NCBI GenBank assembly: GCA_947685225.1
Contig: CANTUV010000053.1
Location: 11,827,501 to 11,891,500 of the forward strand
Origin: Garcia nutans
Taxonomy: Eukaryota > Streptophyta > Magnoliopsida > Malpighiales > Euphorbiaceae
DNA length: 64,000 nucleotides
Direction of reading: 5' to 3'
A program made the translations under genes and the position numbers. Below, piece by piece: positions 1 through 11,702 of this stretch. The stretch's first letter is position 1, and every line of letters starts with the position of its first letter. The notes under the pieces were generated by a model. It searched no databases. It saw only the letters and a program-made list of their open reading frames with translations, and was not told the DNA's origin.

Positions 1-56
1 TCTCAGCGAAGCAGTGAGAGGGAGAGAATAAATTAAATTTTCTGGCAGCGCATTAC

Positions 57-176
57 GGGTGCGATCATACCAGCATTAACGCACCGGATCTCATCAGAAC
101 GTTGAAGTTAAACGTGCTTGGCCGAGAGTAGTACTGAGATGGGTGACCTCTTGGGAAGTCCTCGTGTTGCACCCCT
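57..176 (+). rRNA. 5S rRNA gene copy
   Basis: Full length. Private changes: AGCATTAACG, GATCTC, AACGTTGAAG and TTGGCCGAG. Confidence 0.8.
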
Positions 177-479
177 ATCATTTTTCTTTTTTCGAAAATA
201 TTTTTTTTATCAACCACGATCCTTTGCAGTTTGGAGCCAGCGGATTAATAAATCATGTGTTGGCCTTTTAGAGCAACGCGAGTAATATCGCCGATATGGC
301 GTCGCTTGGCTCTTTTGCCCGAATCAGTCTCTCTCTGCAGCAGATTTGAGAGCATTGGTGCGTGGGCGAGCTTAGGATGGCTTCGTAGTAAGAGGGGCGA
401 ATGAGAAAGAGAATAGGCAAGGGCCATTCTCAGCGAAGCAGTGAGAGGGAGAGAATAAATTAAATTTTCCGGCATCCAA

Positions 480-600
480 TTGTGTGATCATACCAGCACT
501 AACGCACCGGATCCCATCAGAACGTTGAAGTTAAACGTGCTTGGGCGAGAGTAGTACTGAGATGGGTGACCTCTTGGGAAGTCCTCGTGTTGAACCCCCT
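480..600 (+). rRNA. 5S rRNA gene copy, degraded 5' end
   Basis: The first six bases read TTGTGT instead of GGGTGC and the 3' end reads GTTGAACCCCCT, so the terminal helix is broken. Probably not functional. Confidence 0.75.
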
Positions 601-907
601 ATCATTTTTCTTTTTTCGAAAATAATTTTTTTATCAACCACGATCCTTCGCATTTTGGGGCCGGCGGACTAATAAATCATTTGTTGGCCGTTTAGAGCAA
701 AGCGAGTAATATCGCCGATATGGCGTCGCTTGGCTCGTTTGCCCGAATCAGTCTCTCTCTGCAGCAGATTTGAGAGCGTTGGCACGTGGGCGAGCTTAGG
801 ATGGTATCGTAGGAAGAGGGACGAATGAGAAAGAGAATAGGCAAGGGCCATTCTCAACGAAGCAGTGAGAGGGAGAGAATAAAATAAATTTTTTGGCAGC
901 GCATGAC

Positions 908-1026
908 GGGTGCGATCATACCAGCACTAACGCACCGGATCCCATTAAACTTTGAAGTCAAACGTGCTTGGGCGAGAGTAGTACTGAGATGGGTGACCTC
1001 TTGGGAAGTTCTAGTGTTGCACCCCT
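908..1026 (+). rRNA. 5S rRNA gene copy
   Basis: 119 nt: one base is lost in CCCATTAAACTTTGAAG. Also GAAGTTCTAGTG near the 3' end. Confidence 0.8.
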
Positions 1027-1332
1027 ATCATTTTTCTTTTTTCGAAAATATTTTTTTATCAACCACGATCCTTCGCAGTTTGGGGTCGGCGGACTAATAA
1101 ATTATTTGTTGGCCTTTTAGAGCAACGCGAGTAATATCGCCGATATGGCATCGCTTGGCTCGTTTGCCCGAATCAGTCTCTCTCTGCAGCAGATTTGAGA
1201 GCGTTGGCGCGTGGGCGAGATTAGGATGGCATCGTAGGAAGAGGGACGAATGAGAAAGAGAATAGGCAAGGGCCATTCTCAGCGAAGCAGTGAGAGGGAG
1301 AGAATAAATTAAATTTTCTGGCAGCGCATGAC

Positions 1333-1452
1333 GGGTGCGATAATACCAGCACTAACGCACCAGATCCCATCAGAACTCCGAAGTTAAACGTGCCTGGGCG
1401 AGATTAGTACTGAGATGGGGGACCTCTTGGGAAGTCCTTGTGTTGCACCCCT
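1333..1452 (+). rRNA. 5S rRNA gene copy (GATAATACC type)
   Basis: GCGATAATACC, ACCAGATCC, GCGAGATTAG and GGGGGACC mark this subtype. The spacer after this gene contains the start of the 18-kb duplicated segment. Confidence 0.8.
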
Positions 1453-1758
1453 ATCATTTTTCTTTTTCAAAAATATTTTTTTTATCAACCACGATAATTT
1501 GCAGTGTGGGGCCGGTGGACTAATAAATCATTTATTGGCCTTTTACAGCAACGCGAGTAATATCGCCGATATGGCGTCGCTTAGCTCGTTTGCCCGAATC
1601 AGTATCTTTCTACAGCAGATTTGAGAGCGGTGGTGCTTGGGCGAGCTTAGGATGGCATCTTAGGAAGACGGATGAATGAGAAAGAGAATAAGCAAGCGCC
1701 ATTCTCAGCGAAGCAGTGAGAGGGAGAGAATAAATTAAATTTTCTGGCAGCGCATGAG

Positions 1759-1879
1759 GGGTGCGATCATACCAGCACTAACGCACCGGATCCCATCAGA
1801 ACTCAGAAAGCCAAACGTGCCTGGGCGAGAGTAGTACTGAGATGGGTGACCTCTTGGGAAGTCCTTGTGTTGCACACCT
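1759..1879 (+). rRNA. 5S rRNA gene copy (CACACCT type)
   Basis: ACTCAGAAAGCCAAACG alters the A-box flank. The 3' end is CACACCT, which weakens the terminal helix. Confidence 0.78.
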
Positions 1880-2185
1880 ATCATTTTTCTTTTTTTGAAA
1901 ATATTTTTTTATCAATCACGATCATTTGCAGTTTGGGGCCGGCGGAATAATAAATCATTTGTTGGCCTTTTAGAGCAACACGAGTAATATCGCCGATATG
2001 GCGTCGCTTAACTCGTTTGCCCGAATTAGTATCTTTCTGCAGCAGATTTGAGAGCGGTGGTGCTTGGGCGAGCATAGGATGTCATCGTAGGAAGACGAAC
2101 GAATGAGAAAGAGAATAGGCAAGAGCCATTCTCAGCGAAGCAGTGAGAGGGAGAGAATAAACTAAATTTTCTAGCAGCGCATGAC

Positions 2186-2305
2186 GGGTTCGATCATACT
2201 AGCACTAACGCACCGGATCCCATCAAAACACCGAAGTTAAATGTGCTTGGGCGAGAGTTGTACTAAGATGAGTGACCTCTTGGGAAGTCCTCGTGTTGCA
2301 CCCCT
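2186..2305 (+). rRNA. 5S rRNA gene copy (CAAAACACC type)
   Basis: GGGTTCGAT, CAAAACACCG, AAATGTGC and TTGTACTAAGATGAGTG: several changes fall in the internal promoter. Confidence 0.78.
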
Positions 2306-2613
2306 ATCATTTTTCGTTTTTTGAAAATATTTTTTTTTATCAAGCACGAACCTTCGCAGTTTGGAGCAGGCGGACTAATAAATCATTTGTTAGCCTTTTA
2401 GAGCAACGCGAGTAATATCGCCGATATGGAGTCGCTTGGCTCATTTGCCCGAATCAGTCTCTCTCTGCAGCAGATTTGAGAGCATTGGTGCGTGGGCGAG
2501 CTTAGGATGGCTTCGTAGGAAGAGGGACGAATGAGAAAGAGAATAGGCAAGGGCCATTCTCAGCGAAGCAGTGAGAGGGAGAGAATAAATTAAATTTTCT
2601 GGCAGCGCATGAC

Positions 2614-2734
2614 GGGTGCGATCATACCAGCACTAACGCACCGGATCCCATCAGAACTTTGAAGTTAAACGTGCTTGGGCGAGAGTAGTACTGAGATGGG
2701 TGCCCTCTTGGGAAGTCCTCGTGTTGAACCCTCT
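2614..2734 (+). rRNA. 5S rRNA gene copy (TGCCCTC type)
   Basis: The C-box reads GTGCCCTCTTGGG and the end reads GTTGAACCCTCT, so both promoter and 3' helix strand are altered. Confidence 0.78.
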
Positions 2735-3041
2735 ATCATTTTTCTTTTTTCGAAAATAATTTTTTTATCAACCACGATCCTTCGCATTTTGGGGCCGGCG
2801 GACTAATAAATCATTTGTTGGCCTTTTAGAGCAAAGCGAGTAATATCGCCGATATGGCATCGCTTGGCTCGTTTGCCTGAATCAGTCTCTCTCTGCAGCA
2901 GATTTGAGAGCGTTGGCGCGTGGGCGAGCTTAGGATGGTATCGTATGAAGAGGGACGAATGAGAAAGAGAATAGGCAAGGGCCATTCTCAGCGAAGCAGT
3001 GAGAGGGAGAGAATAAATTAAATTTTTTGGAAGCGCATTAC

Positions 3042-3161
3042 GGGTGCGATCATACCAGCACTAACGCACCGGATCCCATCAGAACTCCGAAGTCAAACGT
3101 GCTTGGGCGAGAGTAGTACTGAGATGGGTGACCTCTTGGGAAGTCCTTGTGTTGCACACCT
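3042..3161 (+). rRNA. 5S rRNA gene copy
   Basis: Near consensus, with TCAAACG in the A-box flank and a CACACCT end. Confidence 0.82.
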
Positions 3162-3468
3162 ATCATTTTTCTTTTTTCGAAAATATTTTTTTTATCAACC
3201 ACGATCATTTGCAGTTTTGGGTCTGCAGAATAATAAATCATTTGTTGGCCTTTTAGAGCAAAGCGAGTAATATCGCCGATATGGCGTCGCTTGGCTCGTT
3301 TGCCCGAATCAGTCTCTCTCTGCAGCAGATTTGAGAGCGTTGGCGCGTGGGCGAGCTTAGGATGGTATCGTAGGAAGAGGGACGAATGAGAAAGAGAATA
3401 GGCAAGGGCCATTCTCAGCGAAGCAGTGAGAGGGAGAGAATAAAATAAATTTTTTGGCAGCGCATGAC

Positions 3469-3588
3469 GGGTGCGATCATACCAGCACTAACGCACCGGA
3501 TCCCATCAGAACTTTGAAGTCAAACGTGCTTGGGCGAGAGTAGTACTGAGATGGGTGACCTCTTGGGAAGTGCTAGTGTTGCACCCCT
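3469..3588 (+). rRNA. 5S rRNA gene copy
   Basis: ACTTTGAAGTCAAACG and GAAGTGCTAGTG are its distinguishing changes. Confidence 0.82.
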
Positions 3589-3894
3589 ATCATTTTTCTT
3601 TTTTCGAAAATATTTTTTTATCAACCACGATCCTTCGCAGTTTGGGGCCGGCGGACTAATAAATTATTTGTTGGCCTTTTAGAGCAACGCGAGTAATATA
3701 GCCGATATGGCATCGCTTGGCTCGTTTGCCCGAATCAGTCTCTCTCTGCAGCAGATTTGAGAGCGTTGGCGCGTGGGCGAGATTAGGATGGCATCGTAGG
3801 AAGAGGGACGAATGAGAAAGAGAATAGGCAAGGGCCATTCTCAGCGAAGCAGTGAGAGGGAGAGAATAAATTAAATTTTCTGGCAGCGCATGAC

Positions 3895-4014
3895 GGGTGC
3901 GATAATACCAGCACTAACGCACCAGATCCCATCAGAACTCCGAAGTTAAACGTGCCTAGGCGAGATTAGTACTGAGATGGGGGACCTGTTGGGAAGTCCT
4001 TGTGTTGCACCCCT
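3895..4014 (+). rRNA. 5S rRNA gene copy (GATAATACC type)
   Basis: As at 1333 but with CCTAGGCGAG and GACCTGTTGGG. Confidence 0.8.
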
Positions 4015-4320
4015 ATCATTTTTCTTTTTCAAAAATATTTTTTTTATCAACCACGATAATTTGCAGTGTGGGGCCGGCGGACTAATAAATAATTTATTGG
4101 CCTTTTACAGCAACGCGAGTAATATCGCCGATATGGCGTCGCTTAGCTCGTTTGCCCGAATCAGTATCTTTCTGCAGCAGATTTGAGAGCGGTGGTGCTT
4201 GGGCGAGCTTAGGATGGCATCTTAGGAAGACGGATGAATGAGAAAGAGAATAGGCAAGCGCCATTCTCAGCGAAGCAGTGAGAGGGAGAGAATAAATTAA
4301 ATTTTCTGGCAGCGCATGAT

Positions 4321-4440
4321 GGGTGCGATCATACCAGCACTAACGCACCGGATCCCATCAGAACTCCGAAGTCAAACGTGCCTGGGCGAGAGTCGTACTG
4401 AGATGGGTGACCTCTTGGGAAGTCCTTGTGTTGCACACCT
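4321..4440 (+). rRNA. 5S rRNA gene copy (CACACCT type)
   Basis: TCAAACGTGCCTGGG, GTCGTACTG and a CACACCT end. Confidence 0.8.
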
Positions 4441-4747
4441 ATCATTTTTCTTTTTTCGAAAATATTTTTTTTATCAATCACGATCATTTGCAGTTTGGGG
4501 CCGGCGGAATAATAAATCATTTGTTGGCCTTTTAGAGCAACACGAGTAATATCGCCGATATGGCATCGCTTAACTCGTTTGCCCGAATTAGTATCTTTCT
4601 GCAGCAGATTTGAGAGCGGTGGAGCTTGGGCGAGCTTAGGATGGCATCGTAGGAAGACGAACGAATGAGAAAGAGAATAGGCAAGAGCCATTCTCAGCGA
4701 AGCAGTGAGAGGGAGAGATTAAACTAAATTTTCTGGCAGCGCATGAC

Positions 4748-4867
4748 GGGTGCGATCATACCAGCACTAACGCACCGGATCCCATCAAAACACCGAAGTT
4801 AAATGTGCTTGGGCGAGAGTTGTACTGAGATGGGTGACCTCTTGGGAAGTCCTCGTTTTGCACCCCT
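4748..4867 (+). rRNA. 5S rRNA gene copy (CAAAACACC type)
   Basis: CAAAACACCG, AAATGTGC, TTGTACTG and CCTCGTTTTGC. Confidence 0.8.
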
Positions 4868-5174
4868 ATCATTTTTCGTTTTTTGAAAATATTTTTTTTA
4901 TAAAGCACGATCCTTCGCAGTTTGGAGCAGGCGGACTAATAAATCATTTGTTAGCCTTTTAGAGCAACGCGAGTAATATCGCCGATATGGAGTCGCTTGG
5001 CTCGTTTGCCCGAATCAGTCTCTCTCTGCAGCAGATTTGAGAGCATTGGTGCGTGGGCGAGCTTAGGATGGCTTCGTAGGAAGAGGGACGAATGAGAATG
5101 AGAATAGGCAAGGGCCATTCTCAGCGAAGCAGTGAGAGGGAGAGAATAAATTAAATTTTCTGGCAGCGCATGAC

Positions 5175-5295
5175 GGGTGCGATCATACCAGCACTAACGC
5201 ACCGGATCCCATCAGAACTTTGAAGTTAAACGTGCTTGGGCGAGAGTAGTACTGAGATGGGTGCCCTCTTGGGAAGTCCTCGTGTTGAACCCTCT
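5175..5295 (+). rRNA. 5S rRNA gene copy (TGCCCTC type)
   Basis: GTGCCCTCTTGGG with a GTTGAACCCTCT end. Confidence 0.78.
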
Positions 5296-5602
5296 ATCAT
5301 TTTTCTTTTTTCGAAAATAATTTTTTTATCAACCACGATCCTTCGCATTTTGGGGCCGGCGGACTAATAAATCATTTGTTGGCCTTTTAGAGCAAAGCGA
5401 GTAATATCGCCGATATGGCGTCGCTTGGCTCGTTTGCCCGAATCAGTCTCTCTCTGCAGCAGATTTGAGAGCGTTGGCGCGTGGGCGAGCTTAGGATGGT
5501 ATCGTAGGAAGAGGGACGAATGAGAAAGAGAATAGGCAAGGGCCATTCTCAGCGAAGCAGTGAGAGGGAGAGAATAAATTAAATTTTCTGGCAGCACATG
5601 AC

Positions 5603-5722
5603 GGGTGCGATAATACCAGCACTAACGCACCAGATCCCATCAGAACTCCGAAGTTAAACGTGCCTGGGCGAGATTAGTACTGAGATGGGGGACCTCTTGG
5701 GAAGTCCTTGTGTTGCACCCCT
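5603..5722 (+). rRNA. 5S rRNA gene copy (GATAATACC type)
   Basis: Matches the 1333 subtype within the gene. In copy B an extra unit is inserted just before its counterpart. Confidence 0.8.
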
Positions 5723-6028
5723 ATCATTTTTCTTTTTCAAAAATATTTTTTTTATCAACCACGATAATTTGCAGTGTGGGGCCGGCGGACTAATAAATAA
5801 TTTATTGGCCTTTTACAGCAACGCGAGTAATATCGCCGATATGGCGTCGCTTAGCTCGTTTGCCCGAATCAGTATCTTTCTGCAGCAGATTTGAGAGCGG
5901 TGGTGCTTGGGCGAGCTTAGGATGGCATCTTAGGAAGACGGATGAATGAGAAAGAGAATAGGCAAGCGCCATTCTCAGCGAAGCAGTGAGAGGGAGAGAA
6001 TAAATTAAATTTTCTGGCAGCGCATGAG

Positions 6029-6148
6029 GGGTGCGATCATACCAGCACTAACGCACCGGATCCCATCAGAACTCCGAAGTCAAACGTGCCTGGGCGAGAG
6101 TAGTACTGAGATGGGTGACCTCTTGGGAAGTCCTTGTGTTGCACACCT
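6029..6148 (+). rRNA. 5S rRNA gene copy (CACACCT type)
   Basis: TCAAACGTGCCTGGG and a CACACCT end. Preceded by GAG rather than GAC, so C at -1 is lost. Confidence 0.8.
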
Positions 6149-6455
6149 ATCATTTTTCTTTTTTCGAAAATATTTTTTTTATCAATCACGATCATTTGCA
6201 GTTTGGGGCCGGCGGAATAATAAATCATTTGTTGGCCTTTTAGAGCAACACGAGTAATATCGCCGATATGGCGTCGCTTAACTCGTTTGCCCGAATTAGT
6301 ATCTTTCTGCAGCAGATTTGAGAGCGGTGGTGCTTGGGCGAGCTTAGGATGGCATCGTAGGAAGACGAACGAATGAGAAAGAGAATAGGCAAGAGCCATT
6401 CTCAGCGAAGCAGTGAGAGGGAGAGAATAAACTAAATTTTCTGGCAGCGCATGAC

Positions 6456-6575
6456 GGGTGCGATCATACCAGCACTAACGCACCGGATCCCATCAAAACA
6501 CCGAAGTTAAATGTGCTTGGGCGAGAGTTGTACTGAGATGGGTGACCTCTTGGGAAGTCCTCGTGTTGCACCCCT
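6456..6575 (+). rRNA. 5S rRNA gene copy (CAAAACACC type)
   Basis: CAAAACACCG, AAATGTGC and TTGTACTG, with a normal CGTGTTGCACCCCT end. Confidence 0.8.
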
Positions 6576-6883
6576 ATCATTTTTCGTTTTTTGAAAATAT
6601 TTTTTTTTATCAAGCACGATCCTTCGCAGTTTGGAGCAGGCGGACTAATAAATCATTTGTTAGCCTTTTAGAGCAACGCGAGTAATATCGCCGATATGGA
6701 GTCGCTTGGCTCGTTTGCCCGAATTAGTCTCTCTCTGCAGCAGATTTGAGAGCATTGGTGCGTGGGCGAGCTTAGGATGGCTTCGTAGGAAGAGGGACGA
6801 ATGAGAAAGAGAATAGGCAAGGGCCATTCTCAGCGAAGCAGTGAGAGGGAGAGAATAAATTAAATTTTCTGGCAGCGCATGAC

Positions 6884-7004
6884 GGGTGCGATCATACCAG
6901 CACTAACGCACCGGATCCCATCAGAACTTTGAAGTTAAACGTGCTTGGGCGAGAGTAGTACTGAAATGGGTGCCCTCTTGGGAAGTCCTCGTGTTGAACC
7001 CTCT
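6884..7004 (+). rRNA. 5S rRNA gene copy (TGCCCTC type)
   Basis: CTGAAATGGGTGCCCTC: the C-box carries one more change than in sister copies. Confidence 0.78.
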
Positions 7005-7311
7005 ATCATTTTTCTTTTTTCGAAAATAATTTTTTTATCAACCACGATCCTTCGAATTTTGGGGCCGGCGGACTAATAAATCATTTGTTGGCCTTTTAGA
7101 GCAAAGCGAGTAATATCGCCGATATGGCGTCGCTTGGCTCGTTTGCCCGAATCAGTCTCTCTCTGCAGCAGATTTGAGAGCGTTGGCGCGTGGGCGAGCT
7201 TAGGATGGTATCGTAGGAAGAGGGACGAATGAGAAAGAGAATAGGCAAGGGCCATTCTCAGCGAAGCAGTGAGAGGGAGAGAATAAATTAAATTTTCTGG
7301 CAGCGCATGAC

Positions 7312-7432
7312 GGGTGCGATCATACCAGCACTAACGCACCGGATCCCATCAGAACTTTGAAGTTAAACGTGCTTGGGCGAGAGTAGTACTGAGATGGGTG
7401 CCCTCCTGGGAAGTCCTCGTGTTGAACCCTCT
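7312..7432 (+). rRNA. 5S rRNA gene copy (TGCCCTC type)
   Basis: Reads CCTCCTGGG, the usual plant C-box 3' part that nearly every other copy has lost, but also GTGCCC just before it. Confidence 0.78.
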
Positions 7433-7740
7433 ATCATTTTTCTTTTTTCGAAAATAATTTTTTTATCAACCACGATCCTTCGCATTTTGGGGCCGGCGGA
7501 CTAATAAATCATTTGTTGGCCTTTTAGAGCAAAGCGAGTAATATCGCCGATATGGCGTCGCTTGGCTCGTTTGCCCGAATCAGTCTCTCTCTGCAGCAGA
7601 TTTGAGAGCGTTGGCGCGTGGGCGAGCTTAGGATGGTATCGTAGGAAGAGGGACGAATGAGAAAGAGAATAGGCAAGGGCCATTCTCAGCGAAGCAGTGA
7701 GAGGGAGAGAATAAATTAAATTTTTTTTGCAGCGCATTAC

Positions 7741-7860
7741 GGGTGCGATCATACCAGCACTAACGCACCGGATCCCATCAGAACTCTGAAGTCAAACGTG
7801 CTTGGGCGAGAGTAGTACTGAGATGGGTGACCTCTTGGGAAGTCCTTGTGTTGCACACCT
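7741..7860 (+). rRNA. 5S rRNA gene copy
   Basis: ACTCTGAAGTCAAACG and a CACACCT end. Upstream, TTTTTTTTGCAGC replaces TTTTCTGGCAGC. Confidence 0.8.
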
Positions 7861-8167
7861 ATCATTTTTCTTTTTTCGAAAATATTTTTTTTATCAACCA
7901 CGATCATTTGCAGTTTTGGGCCTGCAGAATAATAAATCATTTGTTGGCCTTTTAGAGCAAAGCGAGTAATATCGCCGATATGGCGTTGCTTGGCTCGTTT
8001 GCCCGAATCAGTCTCTCTCTGCAGCAGATTTGAGAGCGTTGGCGCGTGGGCGAGCTTAGGATGGTATCGTAGGAAGAGGGACGAATTAGAAAGAGAATAG
8101 GCAAGGGCCATTCTCAGCGAAACTGTGAGAGGGAGAGAATAAATTAAATTTTTTGGCAGCGCATGAC

Positions 8168-8287
8168 GGGTGCGATCATACCAGCACTAACGCACCGGAT
8201 CCCATCAGAACTTTGAAGTTTAACGTGCTTGGACGAGAGTAGTATTGAGATGGGTGACCTCTTGGGAAGTCCTAGTGTTGCACCCCA
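8168..8287 (+). rRNA. 5S rRNA gene copy
   Basis: AGTTTAACG in the A-box, TTGGACGAG, GTATTGAG and a CACCCCA end. Confidence 0.8.
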
Positions 8288-8593
8288 ATCATTTTTCTTT
8301 TTTTGAAAATATTTTTTTATCAACCACGATCCTTCGCAGTTTGGGGCCGGCGGACTAATAAATCATTTGTTGGCCTTTTAGAGCAACGCGAGTAATATCG
8401 CCGATATGGCATCGCTTGGCTCGTTTGCCAGAATCAGTCTCTCTCTGCAGCAGATTTGAGAGCGTTGGCGCGTGGGCGAGCTTAGGATGGCATCGTAGGA
8501 AGAGGGACGAATGAGAAAGAGAATAGGCAAGGGCCATTCTCAGCGAAGCAGTGAGAAGGAAAGAATAAATTAAATTTTCTGGCAGCGAATGAT

Positions 8594-8713
8594 GGGTGCG
8601 ATAATACCAGCACTAACGCACCAGATCCCATCAGAACTCCGAAGTTAAACGTGCCTGGGCGACAGTAGTACTGAGATGGGGGACCTCTTGGGAAGTCCTT
8701 GTGTTGCACCCCT
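8594..8713 (+). rRNA. 5S rRNA gene copy (GATAATACC type)
   Basis: GATAATACC, GCGACAGTAG and GGGGGACC. Base -1 is T. Confidence 0.8.
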
Positions 8714-9020
8714 ATCATTTTTCTTTTTTCGAAAATATTTTTTTTATCAACCACGATCATTTGCAGTGTGGGTCCGGCGGACTAATAAATCATTTGTTGG
8801 CCTTTTACAGCAACGCGAGTAATATCGCCGATATGGCGTCGCTTAGCTCGTTTACCCGAATCAGTATCTTTCTGCAGCAGATTTGAGAGCGGTGGTGCTT
8901 GGGCGAGCTTAGGATGGCATCGTAGGAAGACGGATGAATGAGAAAGAGAATAGGCAAGCGCCATTCTCAGCGAATCAGTGAGAGGGAGAGAATAAATTAA
9001 ATTTTCTGGCAGCGCATAAC

Positions 9021-9140
9021 GGGTGCGATCATACCAGTACTAACGCACCGGATCCCATCAGAACTCCGAAGTTAAACGTGTTTGGGCGAGAGTAATACTG
9101 AGATGGGTGACCTCTTGGGAAGTCCTCGTGTTGCACCCCT
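9021..9140 (+). rRNA. 5S rRNA gene copy
   Basis: CAGTACTAACG, CGTGTTTGGG and GTAATACTG. Confidence 0.8.
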
Positions 9141-9447
9141 ATCATTTTTCTTTTTTTGAAAAAATTTTTTTTATCAACCACGATCCTTCGCAGTTTGGAG
9201 CCGGCGGACTAATAAATCATTTGTTTGCCTTTTAGAGCAACGCGAGTAATATCGCCGATATGGCGTCGCTTGGCTCGTTTGCCCGAATCAGTCTCTATCT
9301 GCAGCAAATTTGAGAGCATTGGTGCGTGGGCGAGCTTAGGATGGCTTCGTAGGAAGAGGGACGAATGAGAAAGAGAATAGGCAAGGGCCATTCTCATCGA
9401 AGCAGTGAGAGGGAGAGAATAAATTAAATTTTCTGGCAGCGCATGAC

Positions 9448-9567
9448 GGGTGCGATCATACCAGCACAAACGCACCGGATCCCATCAGAACTTTGAAGTT
9501 AAATGTGCTTTTGCGAGAGTAGTATTGAGATGGGTGACCTCTTGGGAAGTCCTTCTGTTGCACCCCT
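9448..9567 (+). rRNA. 5S rRNA gene copy
   Basis: CACAAACG, AAATGTGCTTTTGCGAG, GTATTGAG and CCTTCTGTT. Confidence 0.8.
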
Positions 9568-9874
9568 ATCATTTTTCTTTTTTCGAAAATAATTTTTTTA
9601 TCAACCACGATTCTTCGCATTTTGCGGCCAGCGGACTAATAAATCATTTGTTGGCCTTTTAGAGCAAAGCTAGTAATATCGCCGATATGGCGTCGCTTCG
9701 CTCGTTTGCCCGAATCAGTCTCTCTCTGCAGCAGATTTGAGAGCGGTGGTGATTGGGCGAGCTTAGGATGGCATCGTAAGACGACGGACGAATGAGAAAG
9801 AGAATAGGCAAGGGCCATTCTCAGCGAAGCAGTGAGAGGGAGAGAATAAATTAAATTTTTTGGCAGCGCATTAC

Positions 9875-9994
9875 GGGTGCGATCATACCAGCACTAACGC
9901 ACCGGATCCCATCAGAACTCCGAAGTCAAACGTGCTTGGGCGAGAGTAGTACTGAGATGGGTGACCTCTTGGGAAGTCCTTCTGTTGCACACCT
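9875..9994 (+). rRNA. 5S rRNA gene copy
   Basis: TCAAACG, CCTTCTGTTG and a CACACCT end. Confidence 0.82.
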
Positions 9995-10301
9995 ATCATT
10001 TTTCTTTTTTCGAAAATATTTTTTTTATCAACCACGGTCATTTGCAGTTTTGGGCCTGCAGAATAATAAATCATTTGTTGGCCTTTTAGAGCAAAGCGAG
10101 TAATATCGCCGATATGGCGTCGCTTGGCTCGTTTGCCCGAATCAGTCTCTATCTGCAGCAGATTTGAGAGCGTTGGCGCGTGGGCGAGCTTAGGATGGTA
10201 TCGTAGGAAGAGGGACGAATGAGAAAGAGAATAGGCAAGGGCCATTCTCAGCGAAGCAGTGAGAGGGAGAAAATAAATTAAATTTTTTGGCAGCGCATGA
10301 C

Positions 10302-10421
10302 GGGTGCGATCATACCAGCACTAACGCACCGGATCCCATCAGAACTTTGAAGTTTAACGTGCTTGGACGAGAGTAGTACTGAGATGGGTGACCTCTTGGG
10401 AAGTCCTAGTGTTGCACCCCT
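10302..10421 (+). rRNA. 5S rRNA gene copy
   Basis: AGTTTAACG, TTGGACGAG and CCTAGTGTTG. Sister of the gene at 8168. Confidence 0.8.
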
Positions 10422-10727
10422 ATCATTTTTCTTTTTTTGAAAATATTTTTTTATCAACCACGATCCTTCGCAGTTTGGGGCCGGCGGACTAATAAATCAT
10501 TTGTTGGCCTTTTAGAGCAACGCGAGTAATATCGCCGATATGGCGTCGCTTGGCTCGTTTGCCAGAATCAGTCTCTCTCTGCAGCAGATTTGAGAGCGTT
10601 GGCGCGTGGGCGAGCTTAGGATGGCATCGTAGGAAGTGGGACGAATGAGAAAGAGAATAGGCGAGGGCCATTCTCAGCGAAGCAGTGAGAAGGAGAGAAT
10701 AAATTAAATTTTCTGGCAGCGCATGAT

Positions 10728-10848
10728 GGGTGCGATAATACCAGCACTAACGCACCAGATCCCATAAGAACTCCGAAGGTAAACGTGCCTGGGCGAGAGT
10801 AGTACTGAGATGGGGGGACCTCTTGGGAAGTCCTTGTGTTGCACCCCT
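10728..10848 (+). rRNA. 5S rRNA gene copy (GATAATACC type, +1 nt)
   Basis: An extra G in TGGGGGGACC makes it 121 nt. The copy-B counterpart lacks it, so it is recent (or a sequencing error). Also CATAAGAAC and GAAGGTAAACG. Confidence 0.78.
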
Positions 10849-11155
10849 ATCATTTTTCTTTTTTCGAAAATATTTTTTTTATCAACCATGATCATTTGCA
10901 GTGTGGGGCCGGCGGACTAATAAATCATTTGTTGGCCTTTTACAGCAACGCGAGTAATATCGCCGATATGGCGTCGCTTAGCTCGTTTACCCGAATCAGT
11001 ATCTTTCTGCAGTAGATTTGAGAGCGGTGGTGATTGGGCGAGCTTAGGATGGCATCGTAGGACGACGGACGAATGAGAAAGAGAATAGGCAAGCGCCATT
11101 CTCAGCGAAGCAGTGAGAGGGAGAGAATAAATTAAATTTTCTGGCAGCGCATGAC

Positions 11156-11275
11156 GCGTGCAATCATACCAGCACAAACGCACCGGATCCCATCAGAACT
11201 TTGAAGTTAAACGTGCTTGGGCGAGAGTAGTATTGAGATGGGTGACCTCTTGGGAAGTCCTTCTGTTGCATCACT
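11156..11275 (+). rRNA. 5S rRNA gene copy (GCGTGCAATC type)
   Basis: GCGTGCAATC at the 5' end, CACAAACG, GTATTGAG and a GCATCACT end. Confidence 0.78.
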
Positions 11276-11582
11276 ATCATTTTTCTTTTTTCGAAAATAA
11301 TTTTTTTATCAACCACGATCCTTCGCATTTTGCGGCCAGCGGACTAATAAATCATTTGTTGGCCTTTTAGAGCAAAGCGAGTAATATCGCCGATATGGCG
11401 TCGCTTGGCTCGTTTGCCCGAATCAGTCTCTCTCTGCAGCAGATTTGAGAGCGGTGGTGATTGGGCGAGCTTAGGATGGCATCGTAGGACGACGGACGAA
11501 TGAGAAAGAGAATAGGCAAGCGCCATTCTCAGCGAAGCAGTGAGAGGGAGAGAATAAATTAAATTTTCTGGCAGCGCATGAC

Positions 11583-11702
11583 GCGTGCAATCATACCAGT
11601 ACTAACGCACCGGATCCCATCAGAAATTTGAAGTTAAACGTGCTTGGGCGAGAGTAGTACTGAGATGGGTGACCTCTTGGGAAGTCCTCGTGTTGCACCC
11701 CT
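11583..11702 (+). rRNA. 5S rRNA gene copy (GCGTGCAATC type)
   Basis: GCGTGCAATC, CAGTACTAACG and AGAAATTTGAAG. Confidence 0.8.

Larger units (their letters stand above)
3895..7311 (+). repeat. Four-unit higher-order 5S repeat, two copies
   Basis: Four distinguishable unit types occur in the same order twice at a spacing of 1708 bp. They are a GATAATACC type (3895, 5603), a CACACCT-ended type (4321, 6029), a CAAAACACC type (4748, 6456) and a TGCCCTC type (5175, 6884). A related run at 1333-2614 has two extra units before the cycle repeats. The same structure is present in copy B, interrupted by the extra unit at 23061. Confidence 0.85.
7741..11155 (+). repeat. 2.13-kb higher-order 5S repeat
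   Basis: The three consecutive unit types at 7741, 8168 and 8594 recur at 9875, 10302 and 10728, an offset of 2134 bp (five units). The type at 9448, with CACAAACG and CTTCTGTT, recurs at 11156 with an offset of 1708 bp. Overlapping periods of different length suggest repeated unequal exchange. Confidence 0.75.

Noticed and set aside
1415..1624. Plus-strand frames of about 60-90 codons starting in the 5S gene (MGDLLGSPC...)
   Set aside because: They translate the 5S gene, its T-rich terminator (poly-Phe) and spacer; not protein genes.
3050..3412. Minus-strand frames of 60-120 codons repeated throughout the 5S array
   Set aside because: They span spacer and antisense 5S gene, recur with every unit, and have no domain, promoter or codon signal. 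Repetition of the unit explains them.
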